This document shows positions 1-7,772 of a stretch of DNA of 64,000 bases, in pieces (the first letter of the stretch is position 1; every line of letters begins with the position of its first letter). This stretch comes from an uncultured Phycisphaerales bacterium (GTDB lineage: Bacteria; Planctomycetota; Phycisphaerae; Tepidisphaerales; Tepidisphaeraceae), in assembly GCA_903871935.1 (NCBI GenBank), contig CAIQIQ010000001.1, forward strand, positions 1-64,000. Direction: 5' to 3'. A program made the translations under genes and the position numbers. The notes beneath the pieces were generated by a model that saw only the letters and a program-made list of their open reading frames with translations, ran no database searches and had not been told where the DNA came from.

Positions 1-122
1 ATCACGGCGGCCGCATCGCTCTCGGCATCCGACCGGATCGGCCGCAGGGGGAAGCGCCGGACCATATCGAGATAGCTGTCGCGGACGGGGTAATTCATTG
101 TGCCGGTCTTTGACTTCTTCAT
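1..122 (-). CDS. HigA-like antitoxin, N-terminal fragment (cut by window edge)
   Basis: Only the first 40 residues are visible; the frame is open to the left edge. The start reads MKKSKTGTMNYPVRDSY and continues DMVRRFPLRPIRSDAE. The FPLRPIRSDAE block is characteristic of the N-terminus of HigA-family antitoxins, which neutralise a HigB-type mRNA interferase and repress their own promoter through an XRE helix-turn-helix; that domain would lie beyond the window. The ATG at 122 has a purine-rich GGAAGGGTGG ribosome-binding site just upstream. A second ATG nine codons later is possible. No toxin gene is seen upstream between 123 and 484. The family assignment rests on this short stretch only. 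Confidence 0.6.
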   Translation of the reverse strand, partial: MKKSKTGTMNYPVRDSYLDMVRRFPLRPIRSDAESDAAAV

Positions 123-145
123 AATCCACCCTTCCATTGATCTTT

Positions 146-175
146 GTCATATCAGGCGTGATAACAAAATGTCAA
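146..175 (-). promoter_or_regulatory. Promoter with internal inverted repeat for the HigA-like gene
   Basis: On the minus strand a perfect -35 TTGACA (170-175) is followed after 18 bases by TATGAC (146-151). Between them lies TATCA-GGCG-TGATA (150-163), an inverted repeat that overlaps the -10. A repressor bound there would block polymerase, as expected for antitoxin autoregulation. The operator role is inferred. Confidence 0.55.
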
Positions 176-484
176 CACACGCAAGAACGAATCGCCGCAG
201 CCGAGACGACGGGCGCACCGAAACCGGCGTTAAGGAAGACCTTGAAGCACTGCCCTGCGAACCAATTCCGCCCGCCGATACCGCGCCCCCGCGCCCAAGG
301 CCGTCCAATCCCTCCGTTTTCGGCGAAAACGGAGTACAAGTGAGCCGACCTCGAGAAGCCGCCCAAAGTGTCCCGCACCCGGATCACCGGCGCACCTTCC
401 TCAGTCAAGTTGAAGCGCAAGACAGTGTTATATAATCTAACACATGGCGTTTGATTATCTAATGCGCGGAAGTACAATGCCTCC
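176..484. other. Intergenic region without a recognisable gene
   Basis: I see no supportable gene here. Near the right end TATAAT (431-436) could be the -10 of the ATPase gene that starts at 485; the best -35 candidate, TTGAAG at 410-415, is spaced only 15 bases away. ATAATC (432-437) and GATTAT (453-458) form a short inverted repeat around it. Confidence 0.35.
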
Positions 485-1732
485 ATGATTCCACGCCACC
501 TCACCCATTCGCTTCTCCAGGCATTGACGGACAGCCCCGTGGTGCTCCTCCAAGGACCTCGGCAGAGTGGCAAGAGCACTCTCGCCCAGGCTCTTGCCAG
601 CGCCGGCCACAAGGCTCGCTACATTACACTGGATGACGCTGCCGTGCTCTCAGCCGCCGCCCGCGACCCCGGCGGATTCCTGGCCGGCCTTTCCTCGCCG
701 GTGATCATCGATGAGGTCCAGTTGGCCCCCGAGCTCTTTCGGGCCCTCAAACTTGAAGTGGATCGCCAGAGAACGCCGGGGCGTTTCCTGTTGACCGGGT
801 CGGCCAATGTCCTGCTGCTGCCCAAACTCTCCGAATCCCTGGCCGGACGTATGGAGATCCTGACGCTCTGGCCGTTCTCGCAAGGTGAACTGGAGGGCAC
901 CCGCGAGGGCTTCATTGACGCCCTGTTCCGCCCTAGTCCCCTGCCTGCGGTTTCTCCCCTGGCAATGACGCGTGCGAACCTCGCTCAGCGGATCGTTGCC
1001 GGCGGGTACCCCGAGATGTCCCACCGCGCAGATGCCGCCCGCCGCCAAGCCTGGTTCGGGTCCTACATCACCACGATCCTGCAGCGTGACGTGCGGGACA
1101 TGGCGGATATCGACGGCCTCACACAGATGCCCCGCCTCCTGTCCCTGCTGGCCGCTCAGACTGGGGGCCTGCTGAACATCGCCTCGCTCTCGCGCGACAT
1201 CGGTCTGGCCCAACCGACGCTCAAACGCTACCTCACACTGCTCCAGGCTACGCATCTGTACCAGCCGTTGCAGGCGTGGTCGGGAAGCCCCAGGAGACGG
1301 TTTATCAAGCGCGAGAAGGTCTATCTGGATGATTCGGGACTGGCGGCGTACCTCTGCGGCCTGGAGACCGCGCGGCTGACGGAGCCCAGTACCGACCTTG
1401 GCGCGATGCTCGAATCATTCGTCGGACAAGAGTTGCACAAGCAGATCGGCTGGAGCCAGACCAAGCCGGCGCTGTATTACTACCGCACAGCCGACGGCCG
1501 CGAGGTGGACTATGTGCTGGAGGACCGGCGGGGAATGATCGTCGGAGTGGAGGTAAAGGCGGCGACGAATCCCGGCAACGACGACCTGCGCGGCCTGAGC
1601 GACCTGGCCGACGCCACCGGCAAGCGGTTTGTCCGCGGCGTGGTTCTGTATCTGGGGCGGGAAGTCGTGCCCTTTGGGCCGAACCTGCATGCCCTGCCGA
1701 TCGATGCGCTATGGCGCATTCCGGCGGGCTGA
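485..1732 (+). CDS. AAA ATPase with DUF4143 domain
   Basis: The 415-residue protein has the layout of the AAA_14/DUF4143 family. A Walker A loop GPRQSGKST lies at 24-32, a Walker B-like strand PVIIDEVQ at 72-79 and a sensor-like LLTGSAN near 102-108. The C-terminal third carries the DUF4143 part, with DYVLE near 341 and GVEVK near 354, a spacing that resembles a PD-(D/E)xK nuclease core. Family members are full length at about 380-430 residues. They are abundant in accessory regions and their role is poorly defined; some have been linked to toxin-antitoxin-like or defence functions. The neighbouring HigA-like gene and integrase remnants fit such a setting. The first ATG is used because the N-terminal motif IPRHL is typical. 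Confidence 0.85.
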   Translation: MIPRHLTHSLLQALTDSPVVLLQGPRQSGKSTLAQALASAGHKARYITLDDAAVLSAAARDPGGFLAGLSSPVIIDEVQLAPELFRALKLEVDRQRTPGRFLLTGSANVLLLPKLSESLAGRMEILTLWPFSQGELEGTREGFIDALFRPSPLPAVSPLAMTRANLAQRIVAGGYPEMSHRADAARRQAWFGSYITTILQRDVRDMADIDGLTQMPRLLSLLAAQTGGLLNIASLSRDIGLAQPTLKRYLTLLQATHLYQPLQAWSGSPRRRFIKREKVYLDDSGLAAYLCGLETARLTEPSTDLGAMLESFVGQELHKQIGWSQTKPALYYYRTADGREVDYVLEDRRGMIVGVEVKAATNPGNDDLRGLSDLADATGKRFVRGVVLYLGREVVPFGPNLHALPIDALWRIPAG

Positions 1733-1884
1733 CCACAGTAGTGCGGCACACCGTGCAGCGCGGCACACCGTGCCACACATCAACACTCAACCCGCTTCCG
1801 AAGACCCGTGGGGCTGGCGATATGTCGCGTACTGGCAGGCTATTCGGGCGCCCCTCAATCCAGATTCGTATCGTGGAGTATGAT

Positions 1885-2103
1885 ATGACGACACTACACA
1901 GGTCCTGTCTGGAATCCCGGCACACCTTCGGCAGTCAACTGGCAATGAAGGGCGAAAGTCTGTACAAGATATCCACGCTAATGGGCAATTCGCGGGAGAT
2001 CTGGAGGTGGCACTATGCCGCACTGATCCCTGAAGCATTGGGCGATTCCGTTGAGTTCAGCGCCGCATCCGGCAACCGAATTGCCCTAAATAGCTGTGCG
2101 TGA
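1885..2103 (+). pseudogene. Tyrosine recombinase/integrase 3' remnant, copy A
   Basis: An open stretch of 72 codons encodes only the C-terminal end of a phage-type integrase: SRHTFGSQLAMKG (the Arg-containing box), LYKISTLMGNS in place of the usual L-GHS, then HYAALIPEALGD with the candidate catalytic Tyr. Everything N-terminal to this is missing, so the gene is a relic. The DNA from about 1923 to 2057 is repeated in diverged form at 2841-2974. It indicates a past mobile-element insertion in this accessory segment. Confidence 0.7.
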
Positions 2104-2643
2104 TCACGCGCCATGGCTGCTGCTGCCGTCACCAGTTTCCATGCCAGCAATTGTCTCGGTGCAGTCAGGTTGGTGCAGTGGGTCCGGGCCGTGGGCGAGA
2201 CCGTCAAGATATGCACGGGCCTTTCGCAGATGTACCAGAAGTTGGGCTAAGGCGGCGAGCCACACGAGTGTAATGAGTGTCCCGATGATGTTGGGCTTCT
2301 GAGTGAGACACATTGCCAGCGAGGCTACGCTAACGAGGCCAGCGAAGGCCAACTCGCCCCAAGTCAGCATAATCCCCCAGGTTGCAGCCCAGCGCTGCCG
2401 GCGATTCAGTTGAACACCGCAGACCACATAGAGTGTTGCGGGCAGCAACATCCCCAAGCCAACAAGCACGGCCACAACTACGTTGATCGTTTTCCCGAAG
2501 CCTGACGGTGCGGCTCTGAAGTCGCCCAACGTCACTGCCAAAACGCATAAGCCAAAGAATCCGATGATAATACCCAACCACACCATGTTGATGGCTGCCA
2601 GACGGAGAGAGCGGGACGGGGCGTGTTTTTGAAGAAATGCCAT
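2104..2643 (-). CDS. Small four-helix membrane protein, unknown function
   Basis: The 179-residue protein is not a family I recognise. Hydrophobic stretches at about 17-40, 53-78, 88-113 and 117-138 predict four transmembrane helices. A basic loop NRRQR near 80-84 should sit on the cytoplasmic side, and the 40-residue tail is hydrophilic. The ATG at 2643 has a good ribosome-binding site, TAAGGA, about six bases upstream, which supports a real gene. Its stop abuts integrase remnant A, and remnant B lies on the other side, so it looks like cargo between two related insertion scars. Confidence 0.6.
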   Translation of the reverse strand: MAFLQKHAPSRSLRLAAINMVWLGIIIGFFGLCVLAVTLGDFRAAPSGFGKTINVVVAVLVGLGMLLPATLYVVCGVQLNRRQRWAATWGIMLTWGELAFAGLVSVASLAMCLTQKPNIIGTLITLVWLAALAQLLVHLRKARAYLDGLAHGPDPLHQPDCTETIAGMETGDGSSSHGA

Positions 2644-2785
2644 ACATTGTCCTTACCGCATTGTAATGAGTCTACGCGCGGGAGCAAGAAACGATCCTCC
2701 ACCGTGCACCGTGGGCATGCCGGTACTCCCTGAAGAGCGAAGGTAATAGCAAGCTGGCGAGCCCCTCGCCTCGATCCCCGTTGAT

Positions 2786-2821
2786 GGCCAAGATAAGGGG
2801 GTCACTGCTGATCAGTATTGT
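2786..2821. repeat. Direct repeat, copy 1 (partner at 3918-3952)
   Basis: GGCCAAGATAAGGGGG is followed by CTGCTGAT and TATTGT. The same blocks in the same order recur at 3918-3952 with a few changes. Copy 1 precedes integrase remnant B and copy 2 follows the Sel1-repeat gene, so the pair brackets a module of about 1.1 kb. Confidence 0.7.
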
Positions 2822-3015
2822 GTAGTGGCCCCTGCTGGTCCACCTTTGGCAGCCAACTGGCAATGAAGGGTGAAAGTCTGTACAAGATATCCAAGCTTAT
2901 GGGTAATTCGCCGGAGATCTGCAGGTGGTACGTGGCACTCGTGCCCGAGACGCTTGGGGATTCGGTGGAATTTGCCAGCACTGCAGCACCATCATCCTGT
3001 CTCGCCGCAGGATAG
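2818..3015 (+). pseudogene. Tyrosine recombinase/integrase 3' remnant, copy B
   Basis: This 65-codon open stretch contains STFGSQLAMKG, LYKISKLMGNSPEI and WYVALVPETLGD. It is the same integrase C-terminus as copy A at 1885-2103. The DNA of the two copies matches over about 135 bases (2841-2974 against 1923-2057) with scattered substitutions, and the Tyr is retained in both. The arginine of the RHTF box is lost here and no N-terminal part exists. The Sel1-repeat gene starts 21 bases after the stop codon. Confidence 0.7.
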
Positions 3016-3036
3016 GGAAGTCTTGGGAGGTAAGTC

Positions 3037-3912
3037 ATGAAGCCCGGCAGACTGTGTACGCCCTTCTTTGTGTTACTGCTGACGATTTCCGCCACCGTCT
3101 TCGCCCAGTCGCAGCTTACGCTCGACCCCATCCAACATGCGACTTCACCGAGCACCGACATTGCCAGGCTTCGCACTGAGGCAGATCAAGGAAACGCCGC
3201 CGCCCAGAACAACCTCGGCGTGGTGTATGCGAACGGCACTGGCGTCGCGAAGGACCCGGCTCAAGCGGTCTTTTGGTATCGCAAGGCTGCAGATCAAGGA
3301 GACGCCGCCGCCCAGAACAACCTCGGCGTGGCGTATGCGAACGGCACCGGCATCGGGAAGGACGTGGTCCAAGCGGTCGTCTGGTATCGCAAGGCTGCAG
3401 ACCAAGGACATGCTATCGCCCAGAACAACCTCGGCGTGGCGTATGCGAACGGCACCGGCATCGGAAAGGACGTGGTCCAAGCAGTCGTCTGGTACCGCAA
3501 GGCTGCAGACCAGGGACACGCTATTGCCCAGAGCAATCTCGGCGACATGTTTCGAGACGGCACCGGCATCGGAAAGGACATGGTCCAAGCAGTCGTCTGG
3601 TATCGCAAGGCTGCAGATCAAGGATGCGATGCCGCCCAGAACAACCTTGGCGTTATGTATGCCATGGGCGCAGGCGTACCACAAGATATGGTAGCAGCGT
3701 ATATGTGGGCGGATCTTGCCGCTGAAGCATCCGATCGTTCCCACGAGTTCCGAAAGGCCCTTGAGTCGCATATGACCAAAGACCAGGTCGATGAGGGCAA
3801 GCGACTCAGCCGTGAGTGGCTCGCCAAGCATGCGCAGCCAACGGATGGTTCAGAAACGAGAACTGCCCCGGCGGACTTGCATCTCCGGGGCAGTAGCTCG
3901 ATTTCGAATTGA
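3037..3912 (+). CDS. Secreted Sel1-like repeat (SLR) protein
   Basis: The protein has 291 residues. A signal peptide (about residues 1-23, ending TVFA) directs it out of the cytoplasm. Five Sel1-type repeats of 36 residues follow from about residue 48 to 228, each with the pattern AADQG-x-AQNNLG-x-YANGTG-x-KD-x-A-WYRK. Sel1 repeats are alpha-solenoid units that usually mediate protein-protein contacts; no enzymatic domain is visible. GGGAGGTAAGTC precedes the ATG as a strong ribosome-binding site. The gene lies between integrase remnant B and a second direct-repeat copy, so it probably arrived as cargo. The middle repeats are nearly identical in DNA, which suggests recent unit duplication. 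Confidence 0.85.
   Translation: MKPGRLCTPFFVLLLTISATVFAQSQLTLDPIQHATSPSTDIARLRTEADQGNAAAQNNLGVVYANGTGVAKDPAQAVFWYRKAADQGDAAAQNNLGVAYANGTGIGKDVVQAVVWYRKAADQGHAIAQNNLGVAYANGTGIGKDVVQAVVWYRKAADQGHAIAQSNLGDMFRDGTGIGKDMVQAVVWYRKAADQGCDAAQNNLGVMYAMGAGVPQDMVAAYMWADLAAEASDRSHEFRKALESHMTKDQVDEGKRLSREWLAKHAQPTDGSETRTAPADLHLRGSSSISN
3178..3720 (+). repeat. Five tandem 108-bp units inside the Sel1-repeat gene
   Basis: The units start near 3178, 3286, 3394, 3502 and 3610. The second and third are almost identical, and the fourth differs mainly near its middle. The period of 108 bases equals 36 codons, so copy number can change without a frameshift. Confidence 0.8.
3862..3894. terminator. Hairpin at the 3' end of the Sel1-repeat gene
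   Basis: ACTGCCCCGG (3862-3871) and CCGGGGCAGT (3885-3894) form a perfect 10-bp stem with a 13-base loop, inside the last codons of the Sel1 gene. No T-run follows, so it may be a weak terminator for the convergent genes or part of a recombination site next to the direct repeat at 3918. Confidence 0.35.
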
Positions 3913-3917
3913 TCACG

Positions 3918-3952
3918 GGCCAAGATAAGGGGGCGCTGCTGATTATTATTGT
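3918..3952. repeat. Direct repeat, copy 2 (partner at 2786-2821)
   Basis: GGCCAAGATAAGGGGG, CTGCTGAT and TATTGT recur in the same order as in copy 1. This copy overlaps the stop codon of the HNH gene on the minus strand. Confidence 0.7.
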
Positions 3953-4278
3953 ACAGCAACCTCTTTGCTGGCACTCGACACAAGAGCAGACCGAATGACC
4001 ACCGCCACTGAAGCGCGGGTGATGCCGCGAGTTCTGCAGTACGTTGACTCAAGCCAGTCGACGAGATTCTTGGTGCCCTTGCTTGCGTTGCATCCGATGC
4101 AGCATCTGACGATGTTCTGGAGTGTAATGATACGTTCGTCGTTGATGATGTGTTCCCATGACGGGCGGTCGCGCCGACTCTTGCTCTGCCCTGTGAACTT
4201 GACTCCGCAATAGACACAACAGCCATCACGCTCAATGACCTCGCGCTCCAGCCATTCCGGGATGTTCCATCGGTTCAT
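3946..4278 (-). CDS. HNH endonuclease
   Basis: The 110-residue protein has the arrangement of a compact HNH nuclease. Cys21-x-x-Cys24 (CVYCG) and Cys60-x-x-Cys63 (CIGCN) form a probable zinc knuckle. WEHII at 41-45 supplies the first His, and NIVRCC, N64 and the following ASKG fit the Asn-containing helix. HNH proteins cut DNA in mobile elements, restriction systems and homing events; the exact role here cannot be read. It converges on the Sel1-repeat gene and ends inside the second direct repeat. No clear ribosome-binding site is seen before the ATG. Confidence 0.8.
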   Translation of the reverse strand: MNRWNIPEWLEREVIERDGCCVYCGVKFTGQSKSRRDRPSWEHIINDERIITLQNIVRCCIGCNASKGTKNLVDWLESTYCRTRGITRASVAVVIRSALVSSASKEVAVQ

Positions 4279-4357
4279 GTCAGTACCACATGATAAGTCC
4301 GGGTCCGAGGACCACTGCCGATTCCTATTCTTCAGTGGCCCTCTGCCGCTCCAATCC

Positions 4358-5170
4358 CTACCGCAGCACGCCCAGTTTCTCGTAGATACCGCGAGCGTTC
4401 AGGTAGAACACCTTCTCCAGTTGCGGACCAAATCCCGCCCCCACAACGCCCTTGCGCACCCGTTTCAACCCGTCGGCCGTGTAATGCGAATCCGCCCCCC
4501 ACAGCAGTTTCCCGGCCGGGATGGTGCCGGCGACCCTCGGCATCGTCTCCAGCACCCACCAACCTTGTCCGGGCGAGGTATCGACGTAAACATTGGGCGT
4601 CCGCGTCGCCAGCATCACCGCCTCCAGGAATCCGTTGATGCCCCCCATGTGCGCCAGGATGAACGTTGTCTCCGGATGCATCCGTGCAACTTTCTCAAAC
4701 CGCCCGGGAGCCGAGAAGTAGGTGGCCCAGTCCTCCTTGGCCATCTGGCCTCCCCACAACCACAGCCACCCGCAGTGACTGAGCACGGCCATCTTCAGCT
4801 TTTCGACCTCGTCGAAGAACGGCCGCATCTTCGCATCGTCGGGGTAGTACCCCAGGTTTGGGAAGAGCTTGACGAGCCTGACCCCGGCCGCATGGGCGTC
4901 GCGGATGGTCTTTAGCGCGCGTCGGGCATCTCGGGGATCGACATAAACACCCGCGATGATCTTTCCCGGAAACTTCTTCTGTGCCCGCACAACCCGCTGG
5001 TTGTAACGGTCGGTTCGGGCTCGCGTCTCGCACGGCAGACCCATCACGACGGTCGTCTCGATGCCCATCGCCTTCTGACCCTCGACCGTAAGCGAGCCGT
5101 CGTCATCCTCGCGAAAAAGGTGATTGTGGGCGTCAAAAAGCCGTTTCGGCAACTTGAACTCTCTGGCCAT
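4358..5170 (-). CDS. Amidohydrolase-family metal-dependent hydrolase
   Basis: The 270-residue protein has the TIM-barrel amidohydrolase layout. FDAHNH at 12-17 gives the His-x-His metal ligands; LSHCG places a His at 132, LAHMG one at 174, and GADS an Asp at 227. A lysine in VRLVKLFP (101) may be the bridging residue. This matches the amidohydro-rel (2-pyrone-4,6-dicarboxylate lactonase-like) branch; the substrate is unknown. I chose the ATG at 5170 over an upstream start because the family begins with a short lead into FDAHNH and a GAGG sits eight bases upstream. It stands alone, without an operon partner. Confidence 0.8.
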   Translation of the reverse strand: MAREFKLPKRLFDAHNHLFREDDDGSLTVEGQKAMGIETTVVMGLPCETRARTDRYNQRVVRAQKKFPGKIIAGVYVDPRDARRALKTIRDAHAAGVRLVKLFPNLGYYPDDAKMRPFFDEVEKLKMAVLSHCGWLWLWGGQMAKEDWATYFSAPGRFEKVARMHPETTFILAHMGGINGFLEAVMLATRTPNVYVDTSPGQGWWVLETMPRVAGTIPAGKLLWGADSHYTADGLKRVRKGVVGAGFGPQLEKVFYLNARGIYEKLGVLR

Positions 5171-5356
5171 GTCTGGTGCCTCGGGAAGAAGCGCGTGGTG
5201 CATTTGTCCGCTGACGCAACACCTACCATACCACTCCAATTCCCCGCCACAAACAACCGTCAACGCAAATCCGCTTCTCCATTCCGCTCGCAGTTTGGCG
5301 GCCGTGGCAGGCCCTCCGCGCTTCTCTCCTCGATCCTGCCTCTCCTGTCCATCGAG

Positions 5357-6757
5357 CTAGCGGTGGGAGAGGATTTCGCAATCGGCGATGCGGCCGGGGA
5401 GGCGTTGCTCGATTTGGTAATCGGATTGGATGTGTTGCCAGAGATCATGGTCGTACTGGGCGAGGCGGTCGGGGTCGAAGGCGATGAGCCTTATCTTGCG
5501 ATTGGATACGTTTTCGGCCTCTTGCAGTTGGCTGAGGTTGTAGGCTACACCGTCGAGTTGGCCGAACTGGAGGGCGGCCTCGATGGAGGCGATGCCGACG
5601 CCGACAAGCAGGCGATGATCCTGCCGGGTGCGGGTGTAGCCAGCGCGGACGGCATCTTCGATGGGCTGCATGGGGATGCGGAGGACCTGGAGAGAGAGGG
5701 CGGACCAGATGAGCAGGATGGGGATGGCCAGGGCGTAGGCCCATCGCGGGGCGTGGGAGGGGACGAGCCAGCGGGCGAGGGCGGCCATGGAGAGGATGAC
5801 GATGGGGACCAGCCAAATGAGGTAGCGGATTTGTCCGCCGCCGGGAATGGCCAGGGCGCCGATAAGGGCCAGGATGACGGCGATGGCGCAAGAGATGATG
5901 ATGTCGCGACCCATGTTCAGGCGCCAGGCCAATGGGAGGGGCGCCAAGGCCAAGAGAAGCATGAGCCAGCCCCATGCGGCGGTGCCGGGCTGGCAGCCGA
6001 CGATGAGGTGCCAGCCGGTGTAGGGGAGAAGTTGCAGGAGGGGGAAGCCTTCGCCGGTATCGTGCAGGCCGCCCCAGTACTGGGAGATGCCGGTGAATTG
6101 GGGGAGGTAGAGCAGTGCGCTGACAAACATGGCGGAGGAGGCGCAGAGGAGCCATTTGAGGGTGGCGGGGCGACCTTTGGTGAGGGTGAGGATGCCATGG
6201 CCGATCACGGGGGCGACGGCGATGGGTAGGGTCATCATTGCGGCGACGACGGCGAGCATGTATCGCCAACTGAAGCGCGACTGGGCCTGCGGGAGGTAGA
6301 GGGTGGCGAGGATGACCAGAGCGAGCATCAGCGAATAGCCGCGGGCATCGCAACTGAAGGCGAGCAGCCAGGGATAGGAGACGCCGGTGGCGAGGATGAG
6401 GAGGGCGGTTCCGCGATTGGATGGCCAGAATGGCTTGGCAAGAAGCCAGGCAACCCAGATACCGGCAAGTTCGGCGGGGAGGCGGGCTAACTGGGGAGCG
6501 GCCGACCCGGTCATCTCGTAGAGCAGCTTGGCGATGACGGCGTAGAGAATGTGGTTGTTGGGGCTGTAATTGCCCCAGAGCAGATCGCTCCAGGGGCCGA
6601 TAATAGAGTGCTGGATGAAGTAGAGTTCATCATATTTGGGGCTCTGCCAGCTTACGATGGAGCGCAGGATGAAGCCGCAGAGGAAGATGATGGTCAGGAG
6701 CAATCGGTCCTGAGGCCGAGATGCATTGGCCGGGCGAAGTGGCACGGTTACGGGCAT
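5357..6757 (-). CDS. GT39-like polytopic membrane glycosyltransferase
   Basis: The 466-residue protein has about ten hydrophobic segments. The first periplasmic loop contains KYDELYF (about 41-47), in the place of the acidic catalytic motif of dolichyl-phosphate-mannose-type (GT39/ArnT-like) transferases. RLPAELAGIWVAW and a later CDARGYS also fit that family. Such enzymes move a sugar from a lipid-linked donor to protein or lipid on the outer face of the membrane. The acceptor cannot be predicted. TAGAAT lies six bases before the ATG and no ribosome-binding site is seen, so the transcript may be leaderless. A second GT39-like gene is at 51606-53603. Confidence 0.7.
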   Translation of the reverse strand: MPVTVPLRPANASRPQDRLLLTIIFLCGFILRSIVSWQSPKYDELYFIQHSIIGPWSDLLWGNYSPNNHILYAVIAKLLYEMTGSAAPQLARLPAELAGIWVAWLLAKPFWPSNRGTALLILATGVSYPWLLAFSCDARGYSLMLALVILATLYLPQAQSRFSWRYMLAVVAAMMTLPIAVAPVIGHGILTLTKGRPATLKWLLCASSAMFVSALLYLPQFTGISQYWGGLHDTGEGFPLLQLLPYTGWHLIVGCQPGTAAWGWLMLLLALAPLPLAWRLNMGRDIIISCAIAVILALIGALAIPGGGQIRYLIWLVPIVILSMAALARWLVPSHAPRWAYALAIPILLIWSALSLQVLRIPMQPIEDAVRAGYTRTRQDHRLLVGVGIASIEAALQFGQLDGVAYNLSQLQEAENVSNRKIRLIAFDPDRLAQYDHDLWQHIQSDYQIEQRLPGRIADCEILSHR

Positions 6758-6866
6758 GGGGGCATTCTACCGCGAGACGAAACGGTTTGCTTGCGGGTGA
6801 CGACTCTGTGCATCAACATCTGGAGCGAAGTGCGGTAAGCTCTGATGTTGTTGCAGGAGTTGCGCT

Positions 6867-7772
6867 GTGAGTCGATCCATCATTATTGCGCTATTGGTGT
6901 GTTGCCTGTCGGCCTGTGTGTTGGCGGCCGAGACGGGCAAGGCTGAGGCAATCAGCGTGCGCCTGCCGGGGGCAACGCGGCTGCCGGCGTCGCCTGGGTT
7001 CCACAGCGTCGATGCGACGGTGCAGATCGGGCAGGAGCATTTCACGATGACGTTTGGGTTGTTCCTTCCGCCGGGCTATTTTGCCAGCCGGGAGCCGTTT
7101 CCGGTCGTGATGGCGATTCACAACCGCGGGATTGAGGGTGTCGGTGGAGGTGAGGTACTGGGATGCGAAGGCATGGCGCACCTGTGGATTCAGGATGCGT
7201 GGGATGAGCGCGATCCTGCCACGCGGCCGCAGGCTAACTCGCTGACGCTGCGCAAGAGCGCGAAGTTCATTGGAGTTGCCCCGCAGTGTCCGAAGGAACA
7301 TCCGCTGGAAGTGGCACCGATGCCGCAGGTGCTGGCGGAACTGGTGAACCAACTCGGGCGGGCATACCGCGTGGATCAGAACCGAGTTTACCTGACGGGA
7401 TTCAGTTGGGGGGGAACACATACCTGGTTGATTGCGGAGCAGACGCCTGGGCGGTGGGCTGCCATTGTTCCCGTGTCGGGCAAGGGCACCGAGGACCCAG
7501 CGGAGACGGAGGCCCGTCTGGCGAACGTGCCGGTGTATCTGGCCAGTGGCAGCGCTGATCCCTACTTCTCTGGGTTCTGCCAGGAGATGAGTAAGGCGTT
7601 CATCGCGGCGGGGCATCGGGACTTTGTCTATCGGGTGCTGCCTGAAGGCAATCACTTTTGTTATTGTGGCGTGTATACTGATCCCGCCTTCTGGGACTGG
7701 CTGCTTTCCAAGCGACGCAAGGCGCATCCGGCAAGCCGGCCGGCATCGGCGAGCACTACCAGAAAATCGTGA
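6867..7772 (+). CDS. Secreted alpha/beta-hydrolase (esterase/depolymerase-like)
   Basis: The 301-residue protein starts at GTG with AGGAG nine bases upstream. An N-terminal hydrophobic segment (about 4-20) ends in a Cys-containing stretch, consistent with export. The fold is that of dienelactone-hydrolase or polyhydroxybutyrate-depolymerase-like esterases: nucleophile elbow GFSWGG with Ser180, ASGSADPY with Asp231 and EGNHF with His263, a complete catalytic triad. The substrate is unknown. The stop codon overlaps the ATG of the next gene by one base (TGATG), so the two are likely co-translated. The next gene encodes a related domain that has lost the serine. Confidence 0.8.
   Translation: MSRSIIIALLVCCLSACVLAAETGKAEAISVRLPGATRLPASPGFHSVDATVQIGQEHFTMTFGLFLPPGYFASREPFPVVMAIHNRGIEGVGGGEVLGCEGMAHLWIQDAWDERDPATRPQANSLTLRKSAKFIGVAPQCPKEHPLEVAPMPQVLAELVNQLGRAYRVDQNRVYLTGFSWGGTHTWLIAEQTPGRWAAIVPVSGKGTEDPAETEARLANVPVYLASGSADPYFSGFCQEMSKAFIAAGHRDFVYRVLPEGNHFCYCGVYTDPAFWDWLLSKRRKAHPASRPASASTTRKS

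Noticed and set aside
1711-1884. N-terminal extension of the integrase remnant
   Set aside because: The upstream codons do not resemble a recombinase and the frame is only open by chance.
3178-3720. Possible CRISPR array
   Set aside because: The regular 108-bp repeats are coding Sel1 units without spacers of variable sequence.
2786-3952. Integron-type gene cassette array
   Set aside because: I looked for attC-like core sites (GTTRRRY and RYYYAAC) around the two repeats and saw no convincing pair. The repeats are simple direct repeats.
5120-6229. A 369-codon open frame on the plus strand
   Set aside because: It is antisense to the GT39-like protein; the translation is dominated by Gly, Asp and Glu, as expected for an opposite-strand shadow of high-GC membrane genes.
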